This document shows, piece by piece, positions 6,139-13,169 of a DNA stretch of 17,759 nt. Numbering within the stretch: position 1 is the first letter of the stretch; each line of letters opens with the position of its first letter. The DNA lies in assembly GCA_002493395.1 (NCBI GenBank), contig DKYS01000036.1, forward strand, positions 8,957 through 26,715, in the 5' to 3' direction. The position numbers were made by a program, and so were the translations under genes. This DNA comes from Turicibacter sp. UBA7094. Its GTDB lineage: Bacteria > Bacillota_I > Bacilli_A > MOL361 > Turicibacteraceae. The notes below the pieces were generated by a model that saw nothing but the letters and a program-made list of their open reading frames with translations, was not told where the DNA came from and did no database searches.

Positions 6139-6144
6139 TATAAT
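6139..6144 (+). promoter_or_regulatory. -10 element of ptsG promoter
   Basis: A perfect TATAAT. At 17 bases upstream the hexamer is TATTAT (6116-6121), a poor -35, so the promoter may be weak or need an activator. The expected start near 6151 coincides with the first cre-like site. Confidence 0.5.
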
Positions 6145-6150
6145 CGTAAA

Positions 6151-6164
6151 TGTAAACGTTGTGA
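6151..6164 (+). promoter_or_regulatory. cre-like site 1 (CcpA operator)
   Basis: TGTAAACGTTGTGA matches the catabolite-responsive consensus TGWNANCGNTNWCA at every defined position except one. It covers the predicted ptsG transcription start. Confidence 0.6.
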
Positions 6165-6192
6165 AGAAATATGGTTTAAATTCATCTTTCTT

Positions 6193-6206
6193 TATAAGCG
6201 TTCACA
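6193..6206 (-). promoter_or_regulatory. cre-like site 2 (CcpA operator)
   Basis: On the minus strand TGTGAACGCTTATA differs from TGWNANCGNTNWCA at one defined position. Its centre lies 42 bases from cre-like site 1, about four helical turns, so two CcpA dimers could bind the same DNA face. Confidence 0.45.
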
Positions 6207-6257
6207 GTATTAAAATAATACAACCAATCAAAATACTACTACCACGAATAGCGGTTA

Positions 6258-6272
6258 TCTTATACGATAAGA
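6258..6272 (+). promoter_or_regulatory. small hairpin overlapping the ptsG ribosome site
   Basis: TCTTAT and ATAAGA form a 6-bp stem with an ACG loop; its 3' arm runs into the ribosome site AGGAGG (6272-6277). Stability would be low, so any effect on translation is speculative. Confidence 0.25.
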
Positions 6273-6285
6273 GGAGGATTCAAGT

Positions 6286-7965
6286 ATGTTTAAGTATTTA
6301 CAGCGTACGGGGAAAGCGTTAATGCTTCCAATCGCTGCTTTACCAATCGCCGGTATTTTACTTGGAGTTGGTGGAGCATTCTTAGGAATTGCAGGGATGG
6401 CAGATGCACCGGCTATCTATCAAACAATGGCAAACTTCATTAATCATTCGCAATTTGTGACTGCTCTTTTAACAGTTATGAATGACATTGGGAATATCGT
6501 TTTCGGTAACTTGCCAATTTTATTTGCAGTTGGGGTTGCAGCTGGTTTAGCTAAAAAAGATAAAGCAACAGCCGCATTAGCTGCTGTGTTTGGTTTCTTA
6601 GTAATGAACCAAGTTATCTCTACTTTATTAGGATTAGGATTAACAAAGTTAGGTGTTGTAACAGCTGATAACGTTGGAGAATATGGAACATATGTAACAA
6701 CAAACCTTGGTATTTTCACATTAAATATGTCAGTATTTGGTGGGATTATTACAGGGATGGTAACATCTGCTTTACATAATAGATTCTTCAATATTCAATT
6801 CCATCCAGTTTTATCTTTCTTTGCTGGTTCTCGTTTCGTTCCAATCATTACATCCTTAGTAATGGCTGTTGTTGGGGTTATCTTAGCTTACCTTTGGCCA
6901 TATGTTCAAGATGGAATTGGAGCGTTAGCAAATGTTGTTAACTCATCTGGAGTTTTCGGTTCATTCTTATTTGGATTAGTTGAGCGTTCATGTGTTCCAT
7001 TCGGATTACATCACGTATTCTATACACCATTCTGGTACGGTTCATTCGTTGAAGCTAACTTATTAATCAATGGTGTTGATACAGTTGTTCAAGGGGCTAA
7101 CACAGCTTACTTCGTTCAATTAGGATCAATGGGTGATTTAGTTGGATTAGACTCTGAAAGAATGCATGAAATCGTTATGGGAACATCAGCATTCTTAGCT
7201 GGTAAATATCCATTTATGATGTTCGGATTACCTGGTGCAGCATTAGCAATGTACAAATGTGCAAAACCTGAAAAACGCCAAGCTGTTGGAGGTTTATTAG
7301 GAGCTGCTGCGTTAACAACAATTTTAACAGGTATTACTGAACCATTAGAGTTCACATTCTTATTCGTTGCACCAATCTTATTCGTTGTGCATGCTATCTT
7401 CTGTGGATTATCTTTCATGATTATGGCAATGTTAGATGTTTTCATCGGAATGACTTTCTCTGGTGGATTAATTGACTTCGTTTTATTCGGATTATTACCT
7501 GCAGGTGCTGGTGTGGCAACACATTGGTATTGGGTATTAGTTGTTGGGGTTGTTTACTTCGCACTTTACTTCTTTGTGTTCTCTTTCTTAATTAAAAAAT
7601 TAAACTTAAAAACACCAGGACGTGAAGATGACGGTGAAGAAGTTAAATTATTCTCGAAAAAAGATTTCCAAGAACGTAACGGTGGTGGAGCAACAGAAAA
7701 AGCGACTTCAACTGGAACTGATGAATGGAAAGAAAAAGCACCTTTAGTATTAGAAGCATTAGGTGGAGAAGCAAATATCGAAAACATTGATGCTTGTATT
7801 ACTCGCTTACGTGTAGAAGTTAAAGATACTGAACAAGTGGATAAAGATCGTTTAAAAGCATTAGGAGCTGCAGGAGTTATGGAAGTTAAAGGTGGAGTTC
7901 AAGCTATCTTCGGTGGAAACTCTAATACACTTAAAAACCATATTCTTGATATTATCGGTGACTAA
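6286..7965 (+). CDS. ptsG: PTS glucose-family transporter, IICB protein
   Basis: A membrane permease and phosphotransferase that imports and phosphorylates a hexose, most likely glucose. The IIC domain (about 1-440) starts with the family segment GKALMLPIAALPIAGILLG and contains RFVPIITS, VERSCVPFGLHHVFYTPFWYGSF, AGKYPFMMFGLPGAALAMY and the GITEP motif with E352. The IIB domain (about 480-559) has the phosphorylated cysteine C504 in DACITRLRV. Resemblance to Bacillus PtsG is strong, including the TPGRED linker, but no IIA domain follows, so a separate IIA (Crr-like) protein must supply the phosphate. ATG 6286 follows AGGAGG by eight bases. Codon use is notably uniform (TTA, GGA, GTT), consistent with high expression. 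Maltose or N-acetylglucosamine specificity is less likely but not excluded. Confidence 0.92.
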   Translation: MFKYLQRTGKALMLPIAALPIAGILLGVGGAFLGIAGMADAPAIYQTMANFINHSQFVTALLTVMNDIGNIVFGNLPILFAVGVAAGLAKKDKATAALAAVFGFLVMNQVISTLLGLGLTKLGVVTADNVGEYGTYVTTNLGIFTLNMSVFGGIITGMVTSALHNRFFNIQFHPVLSFFAGSRFVPIITSLVMAVVGVILAYLWPYVQDGIGALANVVNSSGVFGSFLFGLVERSCVPFGLHHVFYTPFWYGSFVEANLLINGVDTVVQGANTAYFVQLGSMGDLVGLDSERMHEIVMGTSAFLAGKYPFMMFGLPGAALAMYKCAKPEKRQAVGGLLGAAALTTILTGITEPLEFTFLFVAPILFVVHAIFCGLSFMIMAMLDVFIGMTFSGGLIDFVLFGLLPAGAGVATHWYWVLVVGVVYFALYFFVFSFLIKKLNLKTPGREDDGEEVKLFSKKDFQERNGGGATEKATSTGTDEWKEKAPLVLEALGGEANIENIDACITRLRVEVKDTEQVDKDRLKALGAAGVMEVKGGVQAIFGGNSNTLKNHILDIIGD

Positions 7966-7980
7966 TTAGCGAGATATATA

Positions 7981-8014
7981 AAAAAATGACTAATCAGATG
8001 ATTAGTCATTTTTT
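7981..8014. terminator. bidirectional terminator after ptsG
   Basis: A perfect 16-bp stem (AAAAAATGACTAATCA paired with TGATTAGTCATTTTTT) around a GA loop. A and T runs at the ends let it serve ptsG and the convergent coat gene. Confidence 0.93.
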
Positions 8015-8051
8015 ATGTATGGTCAAGTTGTAAAGCAGACCCCTTCGATGG

Positions 8052-8525
8052 TTACATCATTGGGTTAAAATAATTGAGCTCACTTACCATAGATAAATTA
8101 TTTAATTGAGTTTGTTGTGTAACTGTGGGCTGAGTCATCATTGGGTTCATCGATCCAGAGGGGTTAATAACTGTTGATTGATTATTAGCAGTCATTAACT
8201 CTGGGAGTTGTCCTCCGAATTGAGTAGGTTGAACCATTCCTAGTGGCATGTTCATTGAGGGTTGTCCTGCTAAATACTCGTCATAATAGTATGATTCTAC
8301 ACTTTCTTGGCGATTCACTACATAATTATGATGATTATGGTGGTGATGGACATTTCGAACAACGACTGGAATGATGTGATCGACCCGGTGATAATGGTGT
8401 TGTTGTGGTGTACAAGCGATTGTTGGCTCAACAACTTGTTGGCAAGTTTCATATTGTCCCATTGGTGGCGGGGTAACACACCCGTTCATTGTGGTATTTC
8501 CTAAACATCTCATATTTTGTTTCAT
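8052..8525 (-). CDS. CotD-like spore coat protein
   Basis: A 157-residue low-complexity protein, rich in H, N, Q, M, P and T, that I read as a member of the CotD-type inner spore coat group. Supporting features are the Cys/Pro-rich start (C7, C16, C28, C38 within about 40 residues), a HxxH-type segment (QQHHYHRVDHIIPVVV), a histidine cluster NVHHHHNHHNY at about 58-68 and an AG(Q)P segment after YYYDEY, as in the HQHFQAGKP region of CotD. The C-terminal 70 residues (NPMM, TQQTQ repeats) go beyond the 75-residue Bacillus CotD. AAAGGA lies ten bases before ATG 8525, and a sporulation-type -10 lies upstream. Composition alone could mislead, so the exact family is uncertain; a spore role is likely. 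Confidence 0.7.
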   Translation of the reverse strand: MKQNMRCLGNTTMNGCVTPPPMGQYETCQQVVEPTIACTPQQHHYHRVDHIIPVVVRNVHHHHNHHNYVVNRQESVESYYYDEYLAGQPSMNMPLGMVQPTQFGGQLPELMTANNQSTVINPSGSMNPMMTQPTVTQQTQLNNLSMVSELNYFNPMM

Positions 8526-8564
8526 GTGTGCGACATCCTTTCATTCTTTAATTCAGCTACAGTA

Positions 8565-8573
8565 TAGAATATG
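8565..8573 (-). promoter_or_regulatory. SigK/SigE-like -10 element of the coat gene
   Basis: CATATTCTA on the minus strand fits the mother-cell sigma-K -10 consensus CATANNNTA, placing transcription start about 35 bases before the coat gene ATG. I found no good AC-type -35 at the expected distance, so support is partial. Confidence 0.4.
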
Positions 8574-8686
8574 ATAAAGATAGAGATTGAGAAGGTAAGT
8601 CGCCCATCATTCATAGTAATTATTTTTTTAATCACGGTTAAGAATCATAAAATGTTAAATAATAAAAATAGTAAAGGAGTGACCTC

Positions 8687-9838
8687 ATGAAAAATATTAT
8701 TTACCCTAATTATGAAAAATGCACCTTGAATATCATATCAACCTTGTTAAATTATTATCATGTTTCTTGCCCCTATCAAGGTCTTCCTAATATTAAGGAG
8801 GCATTAGAAAAAGGTTATCAAAACATCATTCTTCTTGTCTTTGATGGGATGGGAGTCGACGTTTTAGAAAAAAATTTATTACCAACTGATTTTTTAAATA
8901 AACACCTTAAAGAGGAATTAACAGCTGTTGTTCCTTCAACAACAACGGCAGCGATGACGGCTTATTATAGTGGAAAATCGCCCTTTGAGCACGGGTGGTT
9001 AGGTTGGTCACTTTACTTTAAAGAGTATGGACGTTGCATTGATACCTTTTTAAACACGGATAGTTATACGGGGGAAAAACTCGAACTTCCGCACGCCGGA
9101 CATACGTTGATGGGATATCCCCATGTGTTAGATCAAATAGAGGAAACAAATTCCCACAGCATTAAAACTTATATGATTGAACCGGCGCATATTGATTATC
9201 AAGGGAAAAATACGAAGATTGGCGTGAGTTCAGCTAAAGAGTTAATCGATGAAATTGAACGGTTAGTAGACACGCGTGAACGAAAATTTATTTTTGGTTA
9301 TTGGGTTGACCCTGATAAAACAATGCATGAAAAGGGGTGCTACTCGGATCAAACAAAAGAAAAAATAAAGGAAATCAATGATTTATTAAGGGATTTATCT
9401 GAAAAAATGGAGGATACCCTTCTAATTGTATCAGCTGATCATGGTTTAATTGATGTGGAACCAACGACTTATTTAAATGATTACCCTGAGTTAACGACGT
9501 GCTTTTTAATGCCACCATTTGTGGAAGGACGCCTGATGTCGTTCTTTATTCGAGAAGACTTGCGGGAGCGTTTTGCGCAGCAGTTTAATGAATTGTTTAG
9601 TGATGATTTTCTTTTATTAACTCGCCAACAAGCACTTGAGATGAATCTTTTTGGCTATCATCAACCCCACTTGAAAACACTGGATTTTATAGGGGATTTT
9701 ATTGCTTGTGCCACCGGTCGTAAAATTTTAAGTTATTTGCCTGCGACTAAAACAAAGAAATTTGATTTTACGGCAGCACACGCTGGTCTTACGCGTGAAG
9801 AAATGGTGGTTCCTTTAATTTTAGTGCAGTCAAAATAA
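8687..9838 (+). CDS. alkaline-phosphatase-superfamily phosphodiesterase / nucleotide pyrophosphatase
   Basis: A 383-residue metal-dependent phosphohydrolase of the type I phosphodiesterase/nucleotide pyrophosphatase family (PF01663-like). The two-zinc site can be traced: D53 in LLVFDGMG, the nucleophile threonine in VVPSTTTAAM (84-87), D208/D210 and H214 in WVDPDKTMH, D251 and H252 in SADHG, and a late histidine in AAHAGLTREE. No signal peptide or membrane helix is visible, so it appears cytoplasmic. The substrate cannot be read from the sequence. AAAGGAG at 8673-8679 precedes ATG 8687. It is a single-gene unit with its own terminator and is not obviously linked to either neighbour. Confidence 0.88.
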   Translation: MKNIIYPNYEKCTLNIISTLLNYYHVSCPYQGLPNIKEALEKGYQNIILLVFDGMGVDVLEKNLLPTDFLNKHLKEELTAVVPSTTTAAMTAYYSGKSPFEHGWLGWSLYFKEYGRCIDTFLNTDSYTGEKLELPHAGHTLMGYPHVLDQIEETNSHSIKTYMIEPAHIDYQGKNTKIGVSSAKELIDEIERLVDTRERKFIFGYWVDPDKTMHEKGCYSDQTKEKIKEINDLLRDLSEKMEDTLLIVSADHGLIDVEPTTYLNDYPELTTCFLMPPFVEGRLMSFFIREDLRERFAQQFNELFSDDFLLLTRQQALEMNLFGYHQPHLKTLDFIGDFIACATGRKILSYLPATKTKKFDFTAAHAGLTREEMVVPLILVQSK

Positions 9839-9844
9839 TCAAAT

Positions 9845-9877
9845 GATCTTTCCATTCATGGAAAGGTCTTTTTTTTT
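9845..9877 (+). terminator. rho-independent terminator
   Basis: GATCTTTCCA pairs with TGGAAAGGTC (one G-U) around a TTCA loop, followed by nine T residues. It ends the phosphodiesterase transcript. Confidence 0.92.
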
Positions 9878-9923
9878 GCTTCAAAGATGCTTGAAGGAAA
9901 TATAAAAATGAGTAGAGGGCCTT

Positions 9924-9953
9924 TACGCCGTCCGAGGGTGATGCATATGATAC
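9924..9953 (+). promoter_or_regulatory. candidate promoter of the amidotransferase gene
   Basis: A TTTACG hexamer followed about 18 bases later by TATGAT lies some 40 bases before the ATG at 9994. Both hexamers are partial matches and there is no other obvious promoter in this short gap. Confidence 0.3.
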
Positions 9954-9993
9954 ATTATCCATATCAATAAGGCAAAGGATAGGAGGGATAGAG

Positions 9994-10734
9994 ATGTTAA
10001 AAAGTCCTTTAATCGGAATTGTTCCACTTTGGGATGAGGAAAAGCAATGTATTTGGGTTAAACGTACGTATATCGAAGCTATTTATGATGCAGGAGGGGT
10101 TCCTGTTATCTTGCCTATTCTTCAATGTGAAGCGTTTATTGATGAACTAATTGACCGAATAGATGGTCTTCTTTTAACGGGTGGCGATGATATTCATCCG
10201 CATCTTTATCACGAGATGAAAGAAAAAGTATGCGGAAGGGTCTGTGAGCAGTTAGACGCGTTTGAATGGTTAATTGTTCAAAAGGTAATGGAGAAAAAGA
10301 AACCCATTTTAGGGATTTGTCGAGGGTTTCAATTTATCAATGTCTATTTTAATGGAACATTAATTCAAGATATTGAGACGTATGATTCAAAGCCACGCTC
10401 CTTTTCGCATCGACAAGAACCTCCTTATGATGAACCTGCACACGACGTTCGTTTAGTTTCAGGGGGGATGCTAGAAAAATGGCTTGGGGTTTCGCAACTG
10501 GCCGTAAATAGTCGACATCATCAAGGGATTAAACGATTGGGGGAGGGGCTCGTCGCTGAGGCTATCGCACCCGACGGTTTGATTGAGGCGATTCGTCATC
10601 CAAAATACCCGTTTGTTGTGGCCGTTCAGTGGCATCCTGAATTGCGGTATAAAAAGGATCCATCAGAAAGTCTGTTATTCAAGCAGTTTGTTCAGGTTTG
10701 CAAAGATGAGGATTTTTCCTCTGTTCATGAATGA
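9994..10734 (+). CDS. class I glutamine amidotransferase-like hydrolase (peptidase C26, PuuD family)
   Basis: A 246-residue cytoplasmic hydrolase of the gamma-glutamyl-GABA hydrolase group. The family pattern is complete: GIVPLWD start, LLTGGDDIHPHLY (60-72), the nucleophile elbow ILGICRGFQFINV with C109, SRHHQGI (173-179) and AVQWHPE with H214 and E216 completing the triad. Relatives hydrolyse gamma-glutamyl amides such as gamma-glutamyl-GABA in putrescine breakdown. No other putrescine pathway gene is nearby, so the substrate is open; a general gamma-glutamyl peptide or folate-type hydrolase is possible. AGGAGGG at 9981-9987 supports ATG 9994. Single gene, with its own terminator. Confidence 0.9.
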   Translation: MLKSPLIGIVPLWDEEKQCIWVKRTYIEAIYDAGGVPVILPILQCEAFIDELIDRIDGLLLTGGDDIHPHLYHEMKEKVCGRVCEQLDAFEWLIVQKVMEKKKPILGICRGFQFINVYFNGTLIQDIETYDSKPRSFSHRQEPPYDEPAHDVRLVSGGMLEKWLGVSQLAVNSRHHQGIKRLGEGLVAEAIAPDGLIEAIRHPKYPFVVAVQWHPELRYKKDPSESLLFKQFVQVCKDEDFSSVHE

Positions 10735-10742
10735 AATATGAT

Positions 10743-10779
10743 AAGAAAGGTATCCTATAAAAGGGAGCCTTTCTTTTTT
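10743..10779 (+). terminator. rho-independent terminator
   Basis: AGAAAGG pairs with CCTTTCT, with a partly paired inner stem, followed by a run of T. It lies about ten bases after the amidotransferase stop. Confidence 0.8.
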
Positions 10780-10836
10780 ATAAGATAAAATTAGGCGATG
10801 AAAGGGTTATCATCTTAGAAATAAAGGTGGAAAATG

Positions 10837-10865
10837 TCGATTTTAAAAGACAAGAGGTGTATAAT
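10837..10865 (+). promoter_or_regulatory. candidate sigma-A promoter of the YhgE/Pip gene
   Basis: A perfect TATAAT (10860-10865) with TCGATT 17 bases upstream. The -35 matches TTGACA at three positions only. The start site would give a leader of about 30 bases. Confidence 0.5.
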
Positions 10866-10900
10866 ATTAGTCTGTTCAAAGTAAGAAAGGAAGGATAGAA

Positions 10901-13054
10901 ATGTTAAAAAATATTTGGACCATCTATAAGACGGACTTAAAACATATAGTGACTAATTATGCAGCGGCAATCGTTGTTTTAGCACTTTGTATTTTACCCT
11001 CATTATACGCGTGGTTTAATATTAAAGCGTCTTGGGATCCCTATGGACAATCGGCAACGAGTCAAATTAAGATTGCGGTTGTTAATAATGATCAAGGAAC
11101 AACACTTAATGGAAAAGAGATTAATATCGGAGATCAAGTCATCGAAGAATTAAAGCAGAATGATTTAATGGGATGGCAATTTGTCGGAGAAAAGAAAGCG
11201 CAAACCTTATTAGAGAATGGGGAAATCTACGCTTCTATTACGATTCCGGCTGAATTTTCTCAAGATATTTCATCACTTGTGAGCAGTGATGTGAGAAAAG
11301 GGGAAATTATTTATCGGGTCAATGAAAAAATTAACGCGATTGCTCCTAAGTTAACAAGTAAGGGAGCAACAGGCGTTCAAGAAAATATTAACCAAACAAT
11401 TATTAAAACAGTGAGCGGTGTTTTACTAGAGGCTGGAAAAGAGTTAGGGATAGAAATTCAAGAAAAGGTTTTACCTCAGTTAGCTCATGTCCATACGCAG
11501 TTAGAGGAGCTTGTATCAAAATTTGATGAAATGAATGAACTTGTTCAAACGGCTCATAGCGGAGGCGTTCAATTAAAAGAATTAGTCCAATCCGTACAAA
11601 ACGATTTACCTTTAATTGAATCAACGCTCGATTCAGCTAAAGCGACAACAACGGGATTAGAAGGGTTTATTACTTCATCTAAATCAGCTCTTTATGACTT
11701 TGTGCCAACCTTGAAAACAGATTTGGAGTTGGTATCTACCATTAGCGAAGAGTTAACAACCTATACTGAGGAAGTGAAAGAGGCGATTTTAAGTGGTTCA
11801 GAAAAAGCGCCACAGGTTGTTGAACAGTTAATTAATAAAGTAGAGGGAGCGCAAGGACTTCTTCAATCGTTTATTAACATGTTAAAAAGTTTTAATAAGT
11901 TTCCAGCTGGTCGTTTTGATGCAATGATTGCTCAACTCGAAGGGGTTAAGGAGGACTTAGCCCGCGTTCAAACTGCATTAGAAAAAGTGCAAAATCAATT
12001 AGCAACAGGAGAAGGACCTGATTTAACAATCTTTGATCAAGTTTTAACCGTATTAGGGGATGTATCAGAAATGACTCAGTCTATTTCACAACGTTTTGAA
12101 AGTGAAATTGCCCCTTCTTTAAATCAGGTGATTGATAAGGCGTATGAAACAGCGGAATCTGTTTTAAGTGTATTAAATGAAGCGAGTGCAAAATTACCGG
12201 ATGTTGCAAGCTTATTAGATACGGCGTATAAAGGTTCAGATCAAGGAATTGAGGCGATTGAATATATTAATAGTAAACTTCCAGAAGCAGAGGAAAAACT
12301 TCAAACGTTAACACAAAAACTTGGAGAGATTAATGACAGTCAAGGATTACAAGAGGTGTTAACACTTATTCAAGAAGGAATTTCTCAACGTGAAAGCTTT
12401 ATGGCAACGCCTGTCGAACTCGTTGAGGAAATCGTATTCCCAATGCATAATTATGGAACAGCGATGACGCCATTTTATAGTGTGCTTGCTCAATGGGTAG
12501 GAATGACGCTATTAATTTCTATGTTATCGGTTCACGCGAGAGGCGAATATAAAAAAGGTGAAGAATACGTCGGAAAATTACTTTTATTTTTAACGATTGC
12601 TTTAGTTCAAGGATTGATTATTGCATTAGGTGATTTATATTTATTACATATTTACTGTATGAATCCATTATTATTTGTAGTAGGAATCTTATTTACGGGT
12701 GTCGCCTTTACATTTATTGTTTACTCGCTCGTTTCGGTTTTTGGAAACGTCGGAAAGGTTGCTTCAATTATTTTACTTGTTTTACAAGTTGCTGGATCAG
12801 GAGGAACGTTCCCTATCCAATTAACACCGAAATTCTTCCAATTGATTTATCCATTTTTACCATTTACTTACGCTATTTCATTTGCGCGTGAAGCGATTGG
12901 TGGAGTGGTTCCAAGTGTTCTATATAAAGATATCTTCATTTTAATCGTGTATATATTAGTAGCTGTCGTTGTTTCGATTTTCTTGAAAAAACCATTGAAT
13001 CGTCTCATGTCAGGATTTAGTCAAAAATTCGAAGAGAGCGGATTAGGGGAGTAA
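10901..13054 (+). CDS. YhgE/Pip-family membrane protein
   Basis: A 717-residue protein of the YhgE/Pip family, related to ABC-2-type permeases; members include the lactococcal phage infection protein Pip and type VII secretion-linked YueB. One N-terminal helix (about 17-40) runs into the family signature SLYAWFNIKASWDPYG and IKIAVVNNDQG. A long extracytoplasmic region (about 45-515) is helical and rich in L/E/Q/A heptad-like stretches (for example 190-500), suggesting coiled coils. About five helices follow at 520-705 (WVGMTLLISML, LLLFLTIALVQGLIIALG, PLLFVVGILFTGVAF, VASIILLVLQVAGSGG, DIFILIVYILVAVVVSIFL). AAAGGAAGG precedes ATG 10901. Its molecular role is unknown; no Esx or ESX-ATPase gene lies nearby. 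No clear terminator separates it from htpG, which has its own promoter. Confidence 0.9.
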   Translation: MLKNIWTIYKTDLKHIVTNYAAAIVVLALCILPSLYAWFNIKASWDPYGQSATSQIKIAVVNNDQGTTLNGKEINIGDQVIEELKQNDLMGWQFVGEKKAQTLLENGEIYASITIPAEFSQDISSLVSSDVRKGEIIYRVNEKINAIAPKLTSKGATGVQENINQTIIKTVSGVLLEAGKELGIEIQEKVLPQLAHVHTQLEELVSKFDEMNELVQTAHSGGVQLKELVQSVQNDLPLIESTLDSAKATTTGLEGFITSSKSALYDFVPTLKTDLELVSTISEELTTYTEEVKEAILSGSEKAPQVVEQLINKVEGAQGLLQSFINMLKSFNKFPAGRFDAMIAQLEGVKEDLARVQTALEKVQNQLATGEGPDLTIFDQVLTVLGDVSEMTQSISQRFESEIAPSLNQVIDKAYETAESVLSVLNEASAKLPDVASLLDTAYKGSDQGIEAIEYINSKLPEAEEKLQTLTQKLGEINDSQGLQEVLTLIQEGISQRESFMATPVELVEEIVFPMHNYGTAMTPFYSVLAQWVGMTLLISMLSVHARGEYKKGEEYVGKLLLFLTIALVQGLIIALGDLYLLHIYCMNPLLFVVGILFTGVAFTFIVYSLVSVFGNVGKVASIILLVLQVAGSGGTFPIQLTPKFFQLIYPFLPFTYAISFAREAIGGVVPSVLYKDIFILIVYILVAVVVSIFLKKPLNRLMSGFSQKFEESGLGE

Positions 13055-13080
13055 AGACCTGGTGCTTTGCTTGAAAAAGA

Positions 13081-13109
13081 TTGACAGACTGAATACAGTG
13101 TGATATAAA
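13081..13109 (+). promoter_or_regulatory. consensus sigma-A promoter of htpG
   Basis: A perfect TTGACA (13081-13086), 17-base spacer and TATAAA (13104-13109). The start site near 13116 puts the CIRCE element in the early transcribed leader. Confidence 0.88.
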
Positions 13110-13122
13110 AATATTAGATATA

Positions 13123-13149
13123 TTAGCACTCGTCGTAAAAGAGTGATAA
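13123..13149. promoter_or_regulatory. CIRCE element (HrcA operator) before htpG
   Basis: TTAGCACTC, a 9-base spacer and GAGTGATAA. The left half is a perfect CIRCE half-site; the right half differs from GAGTGCTAA at one base. It lies between the sigma-A start site and the htpG start codon, where HrcA normally represses groE and dnaK operons. HrcA is not encoded in this window. Confidence 0.88.
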
Positions 13150-13169
13150 AAAACAAAGGGGCGATTCAA

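Larger units (their letters stand above)
5800..6285 (+). other. long regulatory region upstream of ptsG
   Basis: A 486-base non-coding stretch. The first 280 bases are AT-rich and hold nothing I recognise, and no good terminator for the ferrodoxin gene. The last 200 bases hold a LacI-type palindrome, a TATAAT element, two cre-like sites and a small hairpin at the ribosome site, listed separately. A GTG-initiated frame at 6125-6322 runs through the cre sites into ptsG and is not credible as a gene. Confidence 0.6.

Noticed and set aside
6240..6285. GlcT-type antitermination (RAT) element before ptsG
   Set aside because: No conserved RAT sequence and no intrinsic terminator in the leader; only a 6-bp hairpin is present.
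6125..6322. 65-codon GTG-initiated frame upstream of and overlapping ptsG
   Set aside because: It runs through the cre-like sites and the ptsG ribosome site, has no ribosome site of its own, and its translation looks like random AT-rich sequence.
8307..8504. 65-codon plus-strand frame opposite the coat gene
   Set aside because: It is antisense to a histidine-codon-rich gene, which makes long complementary frames; no ribosome site or separate evidence.
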